The notes: a model not told the origin generated them from the letters alone. Shown: positions 30,501 through 38,154, numbered from the stretch's first letter. The stretch: 44,251 nt of DNA from an uncultured Bacillota bacterium (GCA_948907985.1 CAQWMM010000013.1:1-44251); one strand, 5' to 3'. Numbers and translations: made by a program.

Positions 30501-31115
30501 ATGTCTAAAATTACCAGACTTGTTTTGGCGCTGGTTTGTTTGCTGGCGGCTGGCGTTTTGGCCGGCTGCACGCAGCCGCAGGAGAGGGCCGAGTTTCTGC
30601 CGGAGGCGGCCAACGACCAGCAGCTGGCTATTTTGCCGGAGGATTGGCAGTTTTTAACGACTGACTGGCAGGAGGCGGAGAATGTGCCGGAGCTGTTGCT
30701 GGTGCAGGGCGAGGAGAATATTCGGCCAATGCAGTTCGGCTACTCTTGGAGCCACTATATAGACCGGGAAAAGGGGGAGGTGCAGGGCTTTATTGCCTGC
30801 GGTATGCACCCGCTGGACGCGCAGCCGGATTTGCCAAAGCTGGAGCCGGGTGAGAGCGTAACTTTGGTTTGGCAGGCCGAACCGACGCAGTATGGCGTTA
30901 CCGCTTATGCCTATGACGAATGGCAGCAGCGCACCTGCGGCAATACCGAACCGGAAGAGATTACGCATACTAATGTAGCCTTGCTGGAGGGGCTGATAAG
31001 TTTCGATTTGCTGGCGGACGAACATAGTTATGTTTATGTGATAGACGCCAAATGGCAGGATGAAAACGCGCCCGGCCTGGGCGGCAGCTCTGAATGGGCT
31101 TTTTATGTGGAATAA
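30501..31115 (+). CDS. Predicted lipoprotein of unknown function
   Basis: A 204-residue protein with a signal peptide and lipobox VLAGC near residue 22, so it is anchored outside the membrane. The mature part is acidic and strand-rich with no family I recognise. The strong site GGAGGAGG (30485-30492) selects ATG 30501 rather than the ATG at 30444. It stands alone between the PIN pair and a terminator. The 164-bp gap before it shows no gene. Confidence 0.75.
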   Translation: MSKITRLVLALVCLLAAGVLAGCTQPQERAEFLPEAANDQQLAILPEDWQFLTTDWQEAENVPELLLVQGEENIRPMQFGYSWSHYIDREKGEVQGFIACGMHPLDAQPDLPKLEPGESVTLVWQAEPTQYGVTAYAYDEWQQRTCGNTEPEEITHTNVALLEGLISFDLLADEHSYVYVIDAKWQDENAPGLGGSSEWAFYVE

Positions 31116-31122
31116 ATATAAA

Positions 31123-31158
31123 ACCGCCCCAAGCAAGTTATTACCTGTTTGGGGCGGT
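31123..31158. terminator. Terminator after the lipoprotein gene
   Basis: Stem ACCGCCCCAA / TTGGGGCGGT with a 15-nt loop and ATTTTG downstream; also usable by the minus-strand gene at 31173. Confidence 0.8.
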
Positions 31159-31172
31159 GAATTTTGCAGCAA

Positions 31173-31430
31173 TTAAATTGGTTGATTAAGACCGTTGCAC
31201 TCAATAATTACATTCAACAATTCGTCAAAATGTTTATATATGTAATCCAGCTGTGTCATACAAAGCACCAAAACGCTGGCCGGCTCGGATATTTCTTTAT
31301 GCTCGCCGCTTAGAAAGCTATATAAAAAATCTAAGACATTGTTTATTGACTTGATTTGCGTCAGATAAACATTCAATTCATCAACCGCGTTCAGCAGCTT
31401 TTCGTTTGCTAAAAATTTTTCAGTTTCCAT
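31173..31430 (-). CDS. Small helical protein of unknown function
   Basis: An 85-residue, likely all-helical acidic protein beginning METEKFLANEKLLNAVDELN. No family recognised; the two-helix shape with a CMTQLDYIYKHFDEL stretch could be a small antitoxin-like or regulatory protein. AGGAGG at 31437-31442 fixes ATG 31430. It is separated from RHH gene A by the small RNA of that cassette, whose promoter runs the opposite way. It may be read from the RHH A promoter. Confidence 0.6.
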   Translation of the reverse strand: METEKFLANEKLLNAVDELNVYLTQIKSINNVLDFLYSFLSGEHKEISEPASVLVLCMTQLDYIYKHFDELLNVIIECNGLNQPI

Positions 31431-31488
31431 TATATGATCCTCCTGTTTTTGTATTGCTTTATCCAAAGAAGAATGGTATAATAGATTT

Positions 31489-31560
31489 GCCAATCCTTTG
31501 GATTGAGTAAAGGTTTAGTAATCGTCAACTCTGTGGGTGGGGTGGGCGATTACTTTTTTT
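31489..31560 (+). ncRNA. Convergent small RNA of RHH cassette A
   Basis: Promoter TTGCTT (31454-31459), 17-bp spacer, TATAAT (31477-31482). The predicted RNA is about 72 nt and non-coding: it ends in AGTAATCG / CGATTACT (31517-31524, 31547-31554) plus seven Ts, a strong terminator. It runs antisense into the stop codon of RHH gene A. The 22-nt loop is G/T-rich (GTGGGTGGGGTGG), unlike an attenuator. Confidence 0.7.
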
Positions 31561-31729
31561 ACTCTTCGCCTAAAAGCAAATGAACGCCTTTTCTGATAGC
31601 CGCACCCTTAGTGATGTTATTCTTTTGGCAGTATGCAATCAATTTCTTATCCGTTTCTGCATCCAGCCTGACACTTGTGCGTATATTAATGGGGTTATCT
31701 GTTTTAGGCCGTCCGATTTTAGGGCTCAT
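31559..31729 (-). CDS. RHH regulator A
   Basis: A 56-residue ribbon-helix-helix protein starting MSPKIGRPKTDNP, the short basic arm common to this local family, then strand INIRTSVRLD and helices AETDKKLIAYCQKNN and TKGAAIRKGVHLLLG. Such proteins bind DNA as dimers through the strand. GAGGTGAAATG puts ATG 31729 in the same place as in its paralogs. The stop lies within the terminator of a convergent small RNA. See also genes at 31986, 43036, 43553 and 43984. Confidence 0.88.
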   Translation of the reverse strand: MSPKIGRPKTDNPINIRTSVRLDAETDKKLIAYCQKNNITKGAAIRKGVHLLLGEE

Positions 31730-31743
31730 CATTTCACCTCGCT

Positions 31744-31787
31744 TTTGAGCACACTTAAATCATAGTTTGTGCACGCTTAAAAGTCAA
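31744..31787 (-). promoter_or_regulatory. Promoter and direct-repeat operator of RHH A
   Basis: Minus-strand TTGACT (31782-31787), 17-bp spacer, TATGAT (31759-31764). Two 16-bp direct repeats (14 of 16 identical), TTTGAGCACACTTAAA at 31744-31759 and TTTGTGCACGCTTAAA at 31766-31781, flank the -10 box with a 22-bp period. Confidence 0.75.
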
Positions 31788-31831
31788 GAGTTTTTTTGAA
31801 AAAAATAGAAAAATCGTTGTTTTAACTTGTT

Positions 31832-31866
31832 CCCTCTGTCCCGGCAAAGCTGGATTACAGAGAGGG
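31832..31866. repeat. Conserved intercassette hairpin, left array
   Basis: CCCTCTGT ... ACAGAGAGGG with loop containing CCGGCAAAGCTGG; the same element on the other strand is at 43414-43448 and 43847-43881. Confidence 0.75.
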
Positions 31867-31925
31867 TTAATTTTTTAGCTTGTAAAAGCATTGCCAAAAC
31901 AGAAAGTATATGCTATAATATTTAT

Positions 31926-31995
31926 ACTCCTGTTTTGGGGGGTTTAGAGTAGTCGCGTTAACTTTTGTGGGGTAAGCGGCTACTCTTAATTTTCT
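31926..31995 (+). ncRNA. Convergent small RNA of RHH cassette B
   Basis: Promoter TTGCCA (31891-31896), 17-bp spacer, TATAAT (31914-31919). RNA of about 70 nt ending in GAGTAGTCGC / GCGGCTACTC (31947-31956, 31976-31985) and TTAATTTTC. No start codon with a usable frame. It meets RHH gene B at its stop codon. Confidence 0.75.
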
Positions 31996-32141
31996 TTTTT
32001 GAGCTTTCTAACTGCCCTGCGAACACCCTCTGCCCTACTGATGTTTTCTTTTTCACAGAAAAAATCTAATATTGCCAAAGTATCTGTATCAAAGCGAATA
32101 CCTAGTTGGGTATGCTTAGGGGAATCAGTAGGTCGGCCCAT
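31986..32141 (-). CDS. RHH regulator B, shortened N-terminus
   Basis: A 51-residue RHH protein, MGRPTDSPKHTQLGIRFDTD, with helices TLAILDFFCEKEN and RAEGVRRAVRKLKK. It lacks the MSPRT arm of its paralogs: the ATG is 20 bp from AGGAGG, with a run of eight A residues between. In paralogs the start sits 5 bp after AGGTG. Here the base following this spacing is GTT, and a shifted TTG there reads into a stop. One more A would change the frame, so the start may be degraded, or the run may vary in length. Confidence 0.7.
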   Translation of the reverse strand: MGRPTDSPKHTQLGIRFDTDTLAILDFFCEKENISRAEGVRRAVRKLKKEN

Positions 32142-32167
32142 TTTTTTTACCCCAACTTTTCACCTCC

Positions 32168-32210
32168 TTTTGCTTACCAAAAGTATACAGTATTGGTAAG
32201 CAAAAGTCAA
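32168..32210 (-). promoter_or_regulatory. Promoter and inverted-repeat operator of RHH B
   Basis: Minus-strand TTGACT (32205-32210), 17-bp spacer, TATACT (32182-32187). A perfect 13-bp inverted repeat TTTTGCTTACCAA / TTGGTAAGCAAAA (32168-32180, 32193-32205) brackets the -10 box. Confidence 0.85.
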
Positions 32211-32233
32211 GAGTTTTTGTGAAAAATTTTCGC

Positions 32234-32262
32234 TTGTCATAAGCGCTGGGATATGCTATAAT
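32234..32262 (+). promoter_or_regulatory. Promoter of the 48-residue tandem genes
   Basis: TTGTCA (32234-32239), 17-bp spacer, TATAAT (32257-32262), divergent from RHH gene B and only 23 bp from its -35 box. Confidence 0.75.
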
Positions 32263-32294
32263 ATAACTATCCTATAATAGAGGGGGCTATTCGT

Positions 32295-32441
32295 ATGCCG
32301 ACTGAAAAGGAAATTATTATTATTCAAAAAGCTACTGTTTATGACCTGCTGAAAATTCTCAAAAAAGATGTGGACAAGCAATATACCGTTGCTGAACTGG
32401 AAAATTTAATTGATGTTTATATTACTGGTCTGGAGCAGTAA
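32295..32441 (+). CDS. Tandem 48-residue protein 1
   Basis: A 48-residue protein, MPTEKEIIIIQKATVYDLLK through ENLIDVYITGLEQ. Nothing recognised. It shares 26 of 48 residues with the next gene, with the conserved parts in MPxExExI, KKA..YDLL and YTVEEL..VYI.GLEQ. It is preceded by AGGGGGCTATTCGT, nearly the same as the leader of gene 2. The pair is divergent from RHH B, which may regulate it. Short length put it below usual gene-finding limits. Confidence 0.8.
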   Translation: MPTEKEIIIIQKATVYDLLKILKKDVDKQYTVAELENLIDVYITGLEQ

Positions 32442-32477
32442 CTTAAGCCGTTATTCAACACAAAGGGGGTTATCCGT

Positions 32478-32624
32478 ATGCCAAGCGAAAGAGAATCCAT
32501 TGATATTAAAAAGGCAATGACCTATGACTTGCTGCAAATTATTGAGGCGGAGCCGGACAGAACCTATACCGTGGAGGAGTTAAAAAGAATTTTAAACGTA
32601 TATATCAAAGGTTTGGAACAGTAA
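32478..32624 (+). CDS. Tandem 48-residue protein 2
   Basis: A paralog of the gene before it, also exactly 48 residues (MPSERESIDIKKAMTYDLLQ, ending NVYIKGLEQ). AGGGGGTTATCCGT provides the ribosome site. Conservation of length, ends and leader with 26 identical residues indicates a duplicated coding gene under selection. After the stop there is no clear terminator; CTAAC / GTTAG could form a weak one. Confidence 0.8.
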   Translation: MPSERESIDIKKAMTYDLLQIIEAEPDRTYTVEELKRILNVYIKGLEQ

Positions 32625-32687
32625 CCGGACTAACTTCGTGTCGCTGCCGTTAGACAATCGCTAAGTGCTTTTTGTGGAATAGGGGTA

Positions 32688-32716
32688 TTGACAAAGGGCG
32701 TGGAATTGTATATAAT
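32688..32716 (+). promoter_or_regulatory. Promoter of the candidate antitoxin RNA
   Basis: TTGACA (32688-32693), 17-bp spacer and TATAAT (32711-32716), a perfect consensus. Seventeen bases of it (GGGCGTGGAATTGTATA, 32696-32712) recur on the other strand at 43346-43362. Confidence 0.85.
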
Positions 32717-32722
32717 AGGTAT

Positions 32723-32801
32723 GAAAAGGACTAAGGTCATTACTGACACTTAAAAAACACAAACGAACCCCCCTCGTGCCAGCGAGGGGGGTTCTGGCTT
32801 T
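32723..32801 (+). ncRNA. Candidate type I antitoxin RNA
   Basis: About 79 nt between a consensus promoter and the terminator at 32765-32801. It has no open frame of note. It converges with the mRNA of the 30-residue hydrophobic peptide and overlaps its 3' end, including the shared terminator, the arrangement of txpA/ratA and bsrG/SR4 loci. Confidence 0.65.
32765..32801. terminator. Shared bidirectional terminator
   Basis: A perfect 12-bp stem GAACCCCCCTCG / CGAGGGGGGTTC with loop TGCCAG; T runs in both directions (GGCTTTT on plus, GTGTTTTTT on minus). It ends both the RNA and the peptide transcript. Confidence 0.9.
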
Positions 32802-32833
32802 TAACTATGTAGGGCAGCCTTAACCCAGGCTGA

Positions 32834-32926
32834 TTACCGCCATAATCTGTCATCCAGCCATTTGCAAATGTAATGAGAGGTTACATTTACCGCAATTCCA
32901 GTGGCTATTGCAAGGACTAAAGCCAT
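32834..32926 (-). CDS. Candidate type I toxin peptide
   Basis: A 30-residue peptide: MALVLAIATGIAVNV is a membrane helix, then the polar end TSHYICKWLDDRLWR. A hydrophobic helix with a basic/acidic KWLD-type tail is the shape of small type I toxins of Bacillota. AGGAGG 7 bp upstream is strong. Transcription from the promoter at 32966-32994 would run into the terminator at 32765-32801. Pore formation or membrane damage is inferred by analogy. Confidence 0.75.
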   Translation of the reverse strand: MALVLAIATGIAVNVTSHYICKWLDDRLWR

Positions 32927-32965
32927 ACTTACACCTCCTCTCTGCCAGAGGCGGTGAATAATCAA

Positions 32966-32994
32966 ATTATAGCATAAAAAATACCATAGTGCAA
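32966..32994 (-). promoter_or_regulatory. Promoter of the toxin peptide, embedded in a terminator
   Basis: Minus-strand TTGCAC (32989-32994), 17-bp spacer and TATAAT (32966-32971). The -35 lies in the 3' arm of the kinase gene terminator. Confidence 0.75.
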
Positions 32995-33021
32995 CTGATT
33001 TTGCAGACTGCACTATGGTAT
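32981..33021 (-). terminator. Terminator of the signalling operon
   Basis: Arms ATACCATAGTGCA / TGCACTATGGTAT, 13 bp and perfect, with T run TTTTTTAT on the minus strand. Closes the response regulator-HPt-kinase unit. Confidence 0.85.
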
Positions 33022-33040
33022 GTATTTTTTTATAAGATAT

Positions 33041-35599
33041 TTATTTCATAAATTTATCCAGCTGCACCAACACGTCGTGTACATCAATCGGTTTAGCGAT
33101 GTGGGCGTTCATGCCGCAGTCCAGACAGCGCTGAATATCTTCGGCAAAAGCGTCGGCCGTCATGGCGATAATCGGGATTTCTTTAGCGTCCGGGCGTTCC
33201 AAAGAGCGGATAGCCTTGGCCGACTCATAACCATTCAAAACCGGCATCCTGATGTCCATCAAAATAGCGTCGTAATAGCCAACTTCGGATTGTTGGAAGA
33301 TTTCCAGACAAACCTGGCCGTTTTCCGCCCAATCCAGTTCCAGTCCCTCTTCGGAAAGCAGCGCTTCGGCGATTTCCCAGTTGAGGTCGTTATCCTCGGC
33401 CAGCAGAATTTTTTTGCCGGTAAAATCACGGGCAACTTGCTTGGGATTGACCGGTGTTTTTTCTTCCGGATTATCAGCAAAGGGGCGCAGGCCATAATAC
33501 AAAGTGGACTTGAACAGGGGCTTGCAGATAAAGCCGCTGATACCGGCCTGACGGGCTTCGTCTTCAATTTCGGTCCAATCATAGGCGGAAATCAGCAAAA
33601 TGGGAATATCATCCCCCAGGCTTTGCCGGATCTCTTTGGCGGTTTCAATGCCGCTCATGCCGGGCAGTTTCCAGTCCAGCAGGATAATCTGAAAGTCCTG
33701 GTGCTGTTGATGACGCTGTTTAACCAGCTTGACGGCACTTTCGCCATCCAAAACATTCTCCGCCTGTACGCCAATATCCTTTAAGGATTTGATAACGCTT
33801 TGACACAACATGGGATCGTCGTCAACCAGCAGCATGCGCCAGCTGGGCAGAATCATATCCATTTCCTGAATAGAGGCCTTTTCCAGATCCAGCGTAACAT
33901 AGAAAGTGGTACCTTTGCCTTGTTCGCTGTCCAGGCTGATGGCGCCGCCCATGGTATCAATAATGTATTTGGTGATTGCCATACCCAGACCGGTGCCCTC
34001 GGTTTTGTTAACGCGGTCGGTATTCTCGCGGGAGAAAGATTCAAAAATCCGCTCCTTAAACTCCGGCGACATACCGTAGCCGTTGTCTTTAACCTCCAGA
34101 TGAATCCGTACAAAATCGTTGCCTTTGGGCGAATCCTCCTCATAAAGCGACAGGTTGATTGTACCTTTTTCCGGCGTGAATTTGATAGCGTTAGAGAGCA
34201 GGTTCAGCAGCACCTGGTTTAAGCGCACGCTGTCGCAGCAGACGTTTTCGGTATTAATATCGTGGATACTGACGTTAAAGTTTTGTTTTTTGGCGCGTAC
34301 CTGGGGCTGTACGATACTGACGATGCTGTCCATAACCTCGCGCAGCGAAACCTGTTCGATATTCATAGAAAGTTTGCCGCTTTCTATCTTGCTCATATCC
34401 AGAACGTCGTTGATCAAGCCCAGCAAATGTTTACTGGAGAGGGCGATTTTGTTCAAACAGTTTTGCAGCTGTATTTTATTGTCGATATTGGCCACGGCAA
34501 TAGCCGTCATACCCACAATGGCGTTCATGGGAGTGCGAATATCGTGGCTCATGCTGGATAAAAATTCGCTTTTGGCTTTGTTGGCGCTTTCGGCCTCCTG
34601 CCTGGCGTGATTGAGAATTTGCATTTGGGCTTTGGTTAAACTGTTATAATAGAGGAACAGCGTAGTCAAACCGGCCAACAGAATCACACAGCCGAAAAAG
34701 GCGACGTATAAACAGGAACGGCTAAGGTTGTTGACGGCTTCGTCCAGGTTGCCAAAGGGCATTTGGGTTGTTAAATACCAGTTGGAGTGCGGCATTTTGG
34801 TGCAATACCAATGACTGCGCTCGCCGTCTAAAGTCAGCATAACCGAATAGTTTTCGTCGTTGTGCATGGCCCGTAAAAAATTGGCGTTGTCCTGGCTGAT
34901 TAAATCAGCGTCTTCACCGTGCGAAAGCTCTAAAAGTCTTTCCTCAAAGGTGGCGGCGGTGCTGTTATCGCTGCGCAGACAATAGGAGCCGTCTTTGCGG
35001 ATGATATGTGAAAAGGCCAGGGTGTCGCTGGCGTCTAAAATCTGCATCAGATAATCCAGGGGCATACCAATAATCAGGCCGGCGCTGGGGGTGCCGTCGT
35101 TCATCGGTAACTGCGCCGGCGTTCCCATCAGCAGAATGGTTTGTCCGCTATCGTCATAGCCGGTGGCAATCCACTGCTCGCCGCTGTTCAGCGCCGCCAC
35201 AAACAAATCCGGGGCATACATGGTAAGTTCGCCGCCATAGATACAGTCCAGCCAGCCGTCAGCGCCGCAAAGGGCAATCTGCGTCCAGTCATGGCGCACA
35301 GCGGTTGTATACAGATAGTCGTGGATTTGGCCGACGCTGTCTTTCGCTTCTGCCGGCAGGCCGGCAATGGTTTCTTCCAGCTGTTCAAAACGATAATCAG
35401 TGATGGTGGCAAAGTGCTTGGTAATTCGCTCGTTCAGGCCGTCCATATACATACTGCCAACATTGTTGATAGTTTCGGCTGATTGAGTGCGCACAAAATA
35501 GGCCAAATACCAAAAAACTGCAACAACGATCATACCCAATATAAGGCTGATAGCTATCAGGATTGTACTCTTTTTCTTCAAATTAAGCTCATGCACCAC
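33041..35599 (-). CDS. Hybrid sensor histidine kinase with two receiver domains
   Basis: 852 residues. A helix near 12-35, an extracytoplasmic Cache-like sensor domain (about 36-290), a second helix near 296-318, then HisKA with SHDIRTPMN (His352), HATPase_c (NLLSNAIKFTPEKG, DNGYGMS, GTGLGMAITK), and two receivers: the first from MLLVDDDPM with LLDWKLPG, the second from ILLAEDNDLNW with LMDIRMPVLNG. It senses an external ligand and starts a phosphorelay. The HPt protein and the c-di-GMP regulator are just upstream in the operon. Start GTG 35599 or 35596; the ribosome site is weak. No separate HPt domain is fused, which explains the adjacent stand-alone one. Confidence 0.93.
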   Translation of the reverse strand: MVHELNLKKKSTILIAISLILGMIVVAVFWYLAYFVRTQSAETINNVGSMYMDGLNERITKHFATITDYRFEQLEETIAGLPAEAKDSVGQIHDYLYTTAVRHDWTQIALCGADGWLDCIYGGELTMYAPDLFVAALNSGEQWIATGYDDSGQTILLMGTPAQLPMNDGTPSAGLIIGMPLDYLMQILDASDTLAFSHIIRKDGSYCLRSDNSTAATFEERLLELSHGEDADLISQDNANFLRAMHNDENYSVMLTLDGERSHWYCTKMPHSNWYLTTQMPFGNLDEAVNNLSRSCLYVAFFGCVILLAGLTTLFLYYNSLTKAQMQILNHARQEAESANKAKSEFLSSMSHDIRTPMNAIVGMTAIAVANIDNKIQLQNCLNKIALSSKHLLGLINDVLDMSKIESGKLSMNIEQVSLREVMDSIVSIVQPQVRAKKQNFNVSIHDINTENVCCDSVRLNQVLLNLLSNAIKFTPEKGTINLSLYEEDSPKGNDFVRIHLEVKDNGYGMSPEFKERIFESFSRENTDRVNKTEGTGLGMAITKYIIDTMGGAISLDSEQGKGTTFYVTLDLEKASIQEMDMILPSWRMLLVDDDPMLCQSVIKSLKDIGVQAENVLDGESAVKLVKQRHQQHQDFQIILLDWKLPGMSGIETAKEIRQSLGDDIPILLISAYDWTEIEDEARQAGISGFICKPLFKSTLYYGLRPFADNPEEKTPVNPKQVARDFTGKKILLAEDNDLNWEIAEALLSEEGLELDWAENGQVCLEIFQQSEVGYYDAILMDIRMPVLNGYESAKAIRSLERPDAKEIPIIAMTADAFAEDIQRCLDCGMNAHIAKPIDVHDVLVQLDKFMK

Positions 35600-35640
35600 T
35601 TTTTTAGAGCCCCGCTTTCGATCTTTATTTGGTCTGGTTT

Positions 35641-35994
35641 TTATTCTGCATCCAGCTTTTGCAGGGCGGCGATAGTTTGCTGATAATCAGCCGTAACCTG
35701 GCTGACCAAAGGCGCCGCCGCTTCGCTCCAGCCGCCGCGCAGGGATTCGGTTAGTTTTTCGCTGGAGTTGCCCAGCTTATCAAAGGCCAGATTTTGGCAT
35801 ACGCCTTTGATTGTATGGGCGGCGCGAAAGGCCTCGGCATAATCCTGTTTAGCCAGCGAATCCTGCAATAGCTGATAGCTGTCGTCATTCAAAAATTTCA
35901 GTGCAAATTTACGCACCAGCTTTTCGCTGCGCAAACGGCTGATTGCGTCAGCATAACTGCCCTCCAGGGCGGCGTAGGTTTCTTCCAGTGTCAT
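35641..35994 (-). CDS. Histidine phosphotransfer (HPt) protein
   Basis: A 117-residue four-helix HPt domain with AAHTIKGVCQN, the phospho-accepting His60 in its HxxKG motif. It passes phosphate between receiver domains of the adjacent hybrid kinase and a response regulator, probably the HD-GYP/GGDEF protein encoded just upstream. AGGAGG 7-8 bp before ATG 35994. Order on the transcript is response regulator, HPt, kinase with gaps of 24 and 41 bp. Confidence 0.92.
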   Translation of the reverse strand: MTLEETYAALEGSYADAISRLRSEKLVRKFALKFLNDDSYQLLQDSLAKQDYAEAFRAAHTIKGVCQNLAFDKLGNSSEKLTESLRGGWSEAAAPLVSQVTADYQQTIAALQKLDAE

Positions 35995-36018
35995 AATAGA
36001 CGCCTCCTTTTGATTAGT

Positions 36019-38154
36019 TTATTTATCTTCAGTTGGTGGATTATCCTGGGGATCTTGCTGCAAATGGTCGGGATTATTGCTTTCAATTTCCGTTATGTAT
36101 GATTTACAAGCGCCGTTATCGCAAATGGTATTCGTCAGTTTGTCGCTGTAGAAGCAATACCGGCCGCGGCCGCTGCGTTTGGCGGCATAAAGCGCCTGGT
36201 CGGCGTGATTGAAAAGCACGTCGTAATTATGCTCGCCGGATTCGGTTTGCACCACGCCCATACTGACCGAGAACTCAAAGTCGCCATGCCTGCCCAGCAG
36301 GGTGTTAAAAATGCGCTTGATAATCGGTTCGGCCTCTTCAGTATAGCGCAGAAAGATTAAAAACTCATCGCCGCCAATGCGGGCGGCAATATCGCCGGCG
36401 CGCATGCTTTCTTTCAATTTTTGGGCCTGTATTTTCAGCACTTCGTCGCCAAAACTATGGCCGTAGGTGTCGTTGGCCATTTTAAAATGGTCCAGATCAA
36501 TAATACTTAGCGCGTATTTGTCGTGCGGGTGGCCCTCCAGGGTTTCCACAATATGTTTTTTGGCGCTGGCATGGTTCAAAAGCCCGGTCAGCGAATCATG
36601 GTTGGCTTTGCGTTCCAGCTCGGCCAAACGCTGCTTGGAATCGTGAATATCAATTACTTTGCCGATAGCGCCCTGAAAGACCGGTTCTTCCTCCTGCTGC
36701 CAAATGGCGCGGGCAATAATCTGGTGCCAGCGCAGTTCTCCGTTATAGAACAGCTTACATTCAAACTTGATCATGGGCTCTTCCGGTGTGCTTTTTTTAA
36801 GCATATCCACCAGCTTTTGCCAGTTTTCCTGGCCGATGATGGCCATAACCTGCTCGTTGTCCTGCGGGTTCATGATAATTTCGTCCAGCCCCAGCTTTTG
36901 AGCGCCCCACGGCGACAGCGTCAGCGTAGCCGGGTCGGGGTTAAATTCCACCTGGATCTCCTTGGTCAGCGCGGCGAAGAACTTATATTTTTCCCGCTCT
37001 TTTTCCAGCAGGCGCAGTGTGCGCTCCGAGGCGCTGGTTTCGTTATTGCGCAGCATCTCGGCCACGGCGTTTTGGCTGGCGCGCTTGTGGTTCAAGGCCA
37101 CCACATCGCTGGCCAGAGTGCGGCGAATAGTTTCGGATGTTTCCAACAGGCAGTTAATCAGTTCCGGATTAAAAGCGCCGCATTGGCCGGCGCAGATCAT
37201 CTCAATAGCGGTGTCATGCGGGAAAGCTTTTTTATAAACCCGCTCGCTGGTCAGCGCGTCGTAAACGTCCGCCATAGAAACAATCTGGGCGGCAATGGGG
37301 ATTTCATCGCCTTTCAGTCCGTCGGGATAGCCGCTGCCGTCCCAGCGTTCGTGGTGCCAGCGGCAGATGTCGTAAGCCGTTTGGATCAGTTCATCGTCCT
37401 GATTGGGCGTGGCTTCCGCAAGCATCTGCGCGCCGATCAGGGAATGGGTTTTCATAATCGCAAATTCTTCATCGGTCAGCCGGCCGGGTTTGTTCAGAAT
37501 TTTTTCGTCAATGGATATTTTGCCAATGTCGTGCAGGGCCGAGGCCATGCCGATCATATCCTGGTCGGCGCGCGTCATCTTGCTGTAGCGCTCGTTGCTG
37601 TGGATCAGATGATTGAGCAAAAGCTCGGTAAGCAGGCGTACATGGATAACGTGCATGCCGCTTTCGCCGTTGCGGAACTCCACAATGTGGCTTAAAATAT
37701 CCACCATCAAATTGCTGCGCTGCTCTTTTTGCAGCAGTTGATCGGCCAGCAGACTGGTCAGCTTTTTCTGCTTGGCATAAAGCAAAATGGTATTGATAAC
37801 GCGCCGGCGGACAATCAGCGCGTCAAAGGGGCGGCTGATAAAATCGGTAACGCCCATATCATAAGCGCGTTCCACATAAGACGAGGCGCTTTCGGACGAA
37901 ATCATAATCACCGGCACTTCGTCAATCCAGTTGTGTTGGTTCATCATCTCCAGCACGCCAAAGCCGTCCATTTTGGGCATAACCATATCCAGGAGTACGA
38001 CTGAAATCTCCGTGCCATACTTCTGGATTGTGGCAACGGCCTGCACGCCGTTTTCTGCTTCCATAATCTCGTATTTATCTGCCAGAATATCCGCCAAAAT
38101 AGAACGGTTCATTTCCGAATCGTCCACAATCAGAATCTTCTGTTTATTGCTCAT
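36019..38154 (-). CDS. Response regulator with HD-GYP and GGDEF domains
   Basis: 711 residues in this order: receiver (phosphoacceptor Asp56 in VVLLDMVMPKMDG), HD-GYP phosphodiesterase (ALHDIGKISI, then HHERWDGSGYPDGLKG), a PAS-like region (about 430-540) and GGDEF diguanylate cyclase (RIGGDEFLIF). Both active sites look intact, so the protein may both make and break cyclic di-GMP, with the receiver or PAS deciding which dominates. AAAGGGAGAG selects ATG 38154 over an ATG at 38205. First gene of a three-gene phosphorelay operon. Confidence 0.94.
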   Translation of the reverse strand: MSNKQKILIVDDSEMNRSILADILADKYEIMEAENGVQAVATIQKYGTEISVVLLDMVMPKMDGFGVLEMMNQHNWIDEVPVIMISSESASSYVERAYDMGVTDFISRPFDALIVRRRVINTILLYAKQKKLTSLLADQLLQKEQRSNLMVDILSHIVEFRNGESGMHVIHVRLLTELLLNHLIHSNERYSKMTRADQDMIGMASALHDIGKISIDEKILNKPGRLTDEEFAIMKTHSLIGAQMLAEATPNQDDELIQTAYDICRWHHERWDGSGYPDGLKGDEIPIAAQIVSMADVYDALTSERVYKKAFPHDTAIEMICAGQCGAFNPELINCLLETSETIRRTLASDVVALNHKRASQNAVAEMLRNNETSASERTLRLLEKEREKYKFFAALTKEIQVEFNPDPATLTLSPWGAQKLGLDEIIMNPQDNEQVMAIIGQENWQKLVDMLKKSTPEEPMIKFECKLFYNGELRWHQIIARAIWQQEEEPVFQGAIGKVIDIHDSKQRLAELERKANHDSLTGLLNHASAKKHIVETLEGHPHDKYALSIIDLDHFKMANDTYGHSFGDEVLKIQAQKLKESMRAGDIAARIGGDEFLIFLRYTEEAEPIIKRIFNTLLGRHGDFEFSVSMGVVQTESGEHNYDVLFNHADQALYAAKRSGRGRYCFYSDKLTNTICDNGACKSYITEIESNNPDHLQQDPQDNPPTEDK

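Noticed and set aside
36523..37695. 390-codon plus-strand frame opposite the response regulator
   Set aside because: No ribosome site or recognised motif; the opposite frame carries receiver, HD-GYP and GGDEF motifs in order.
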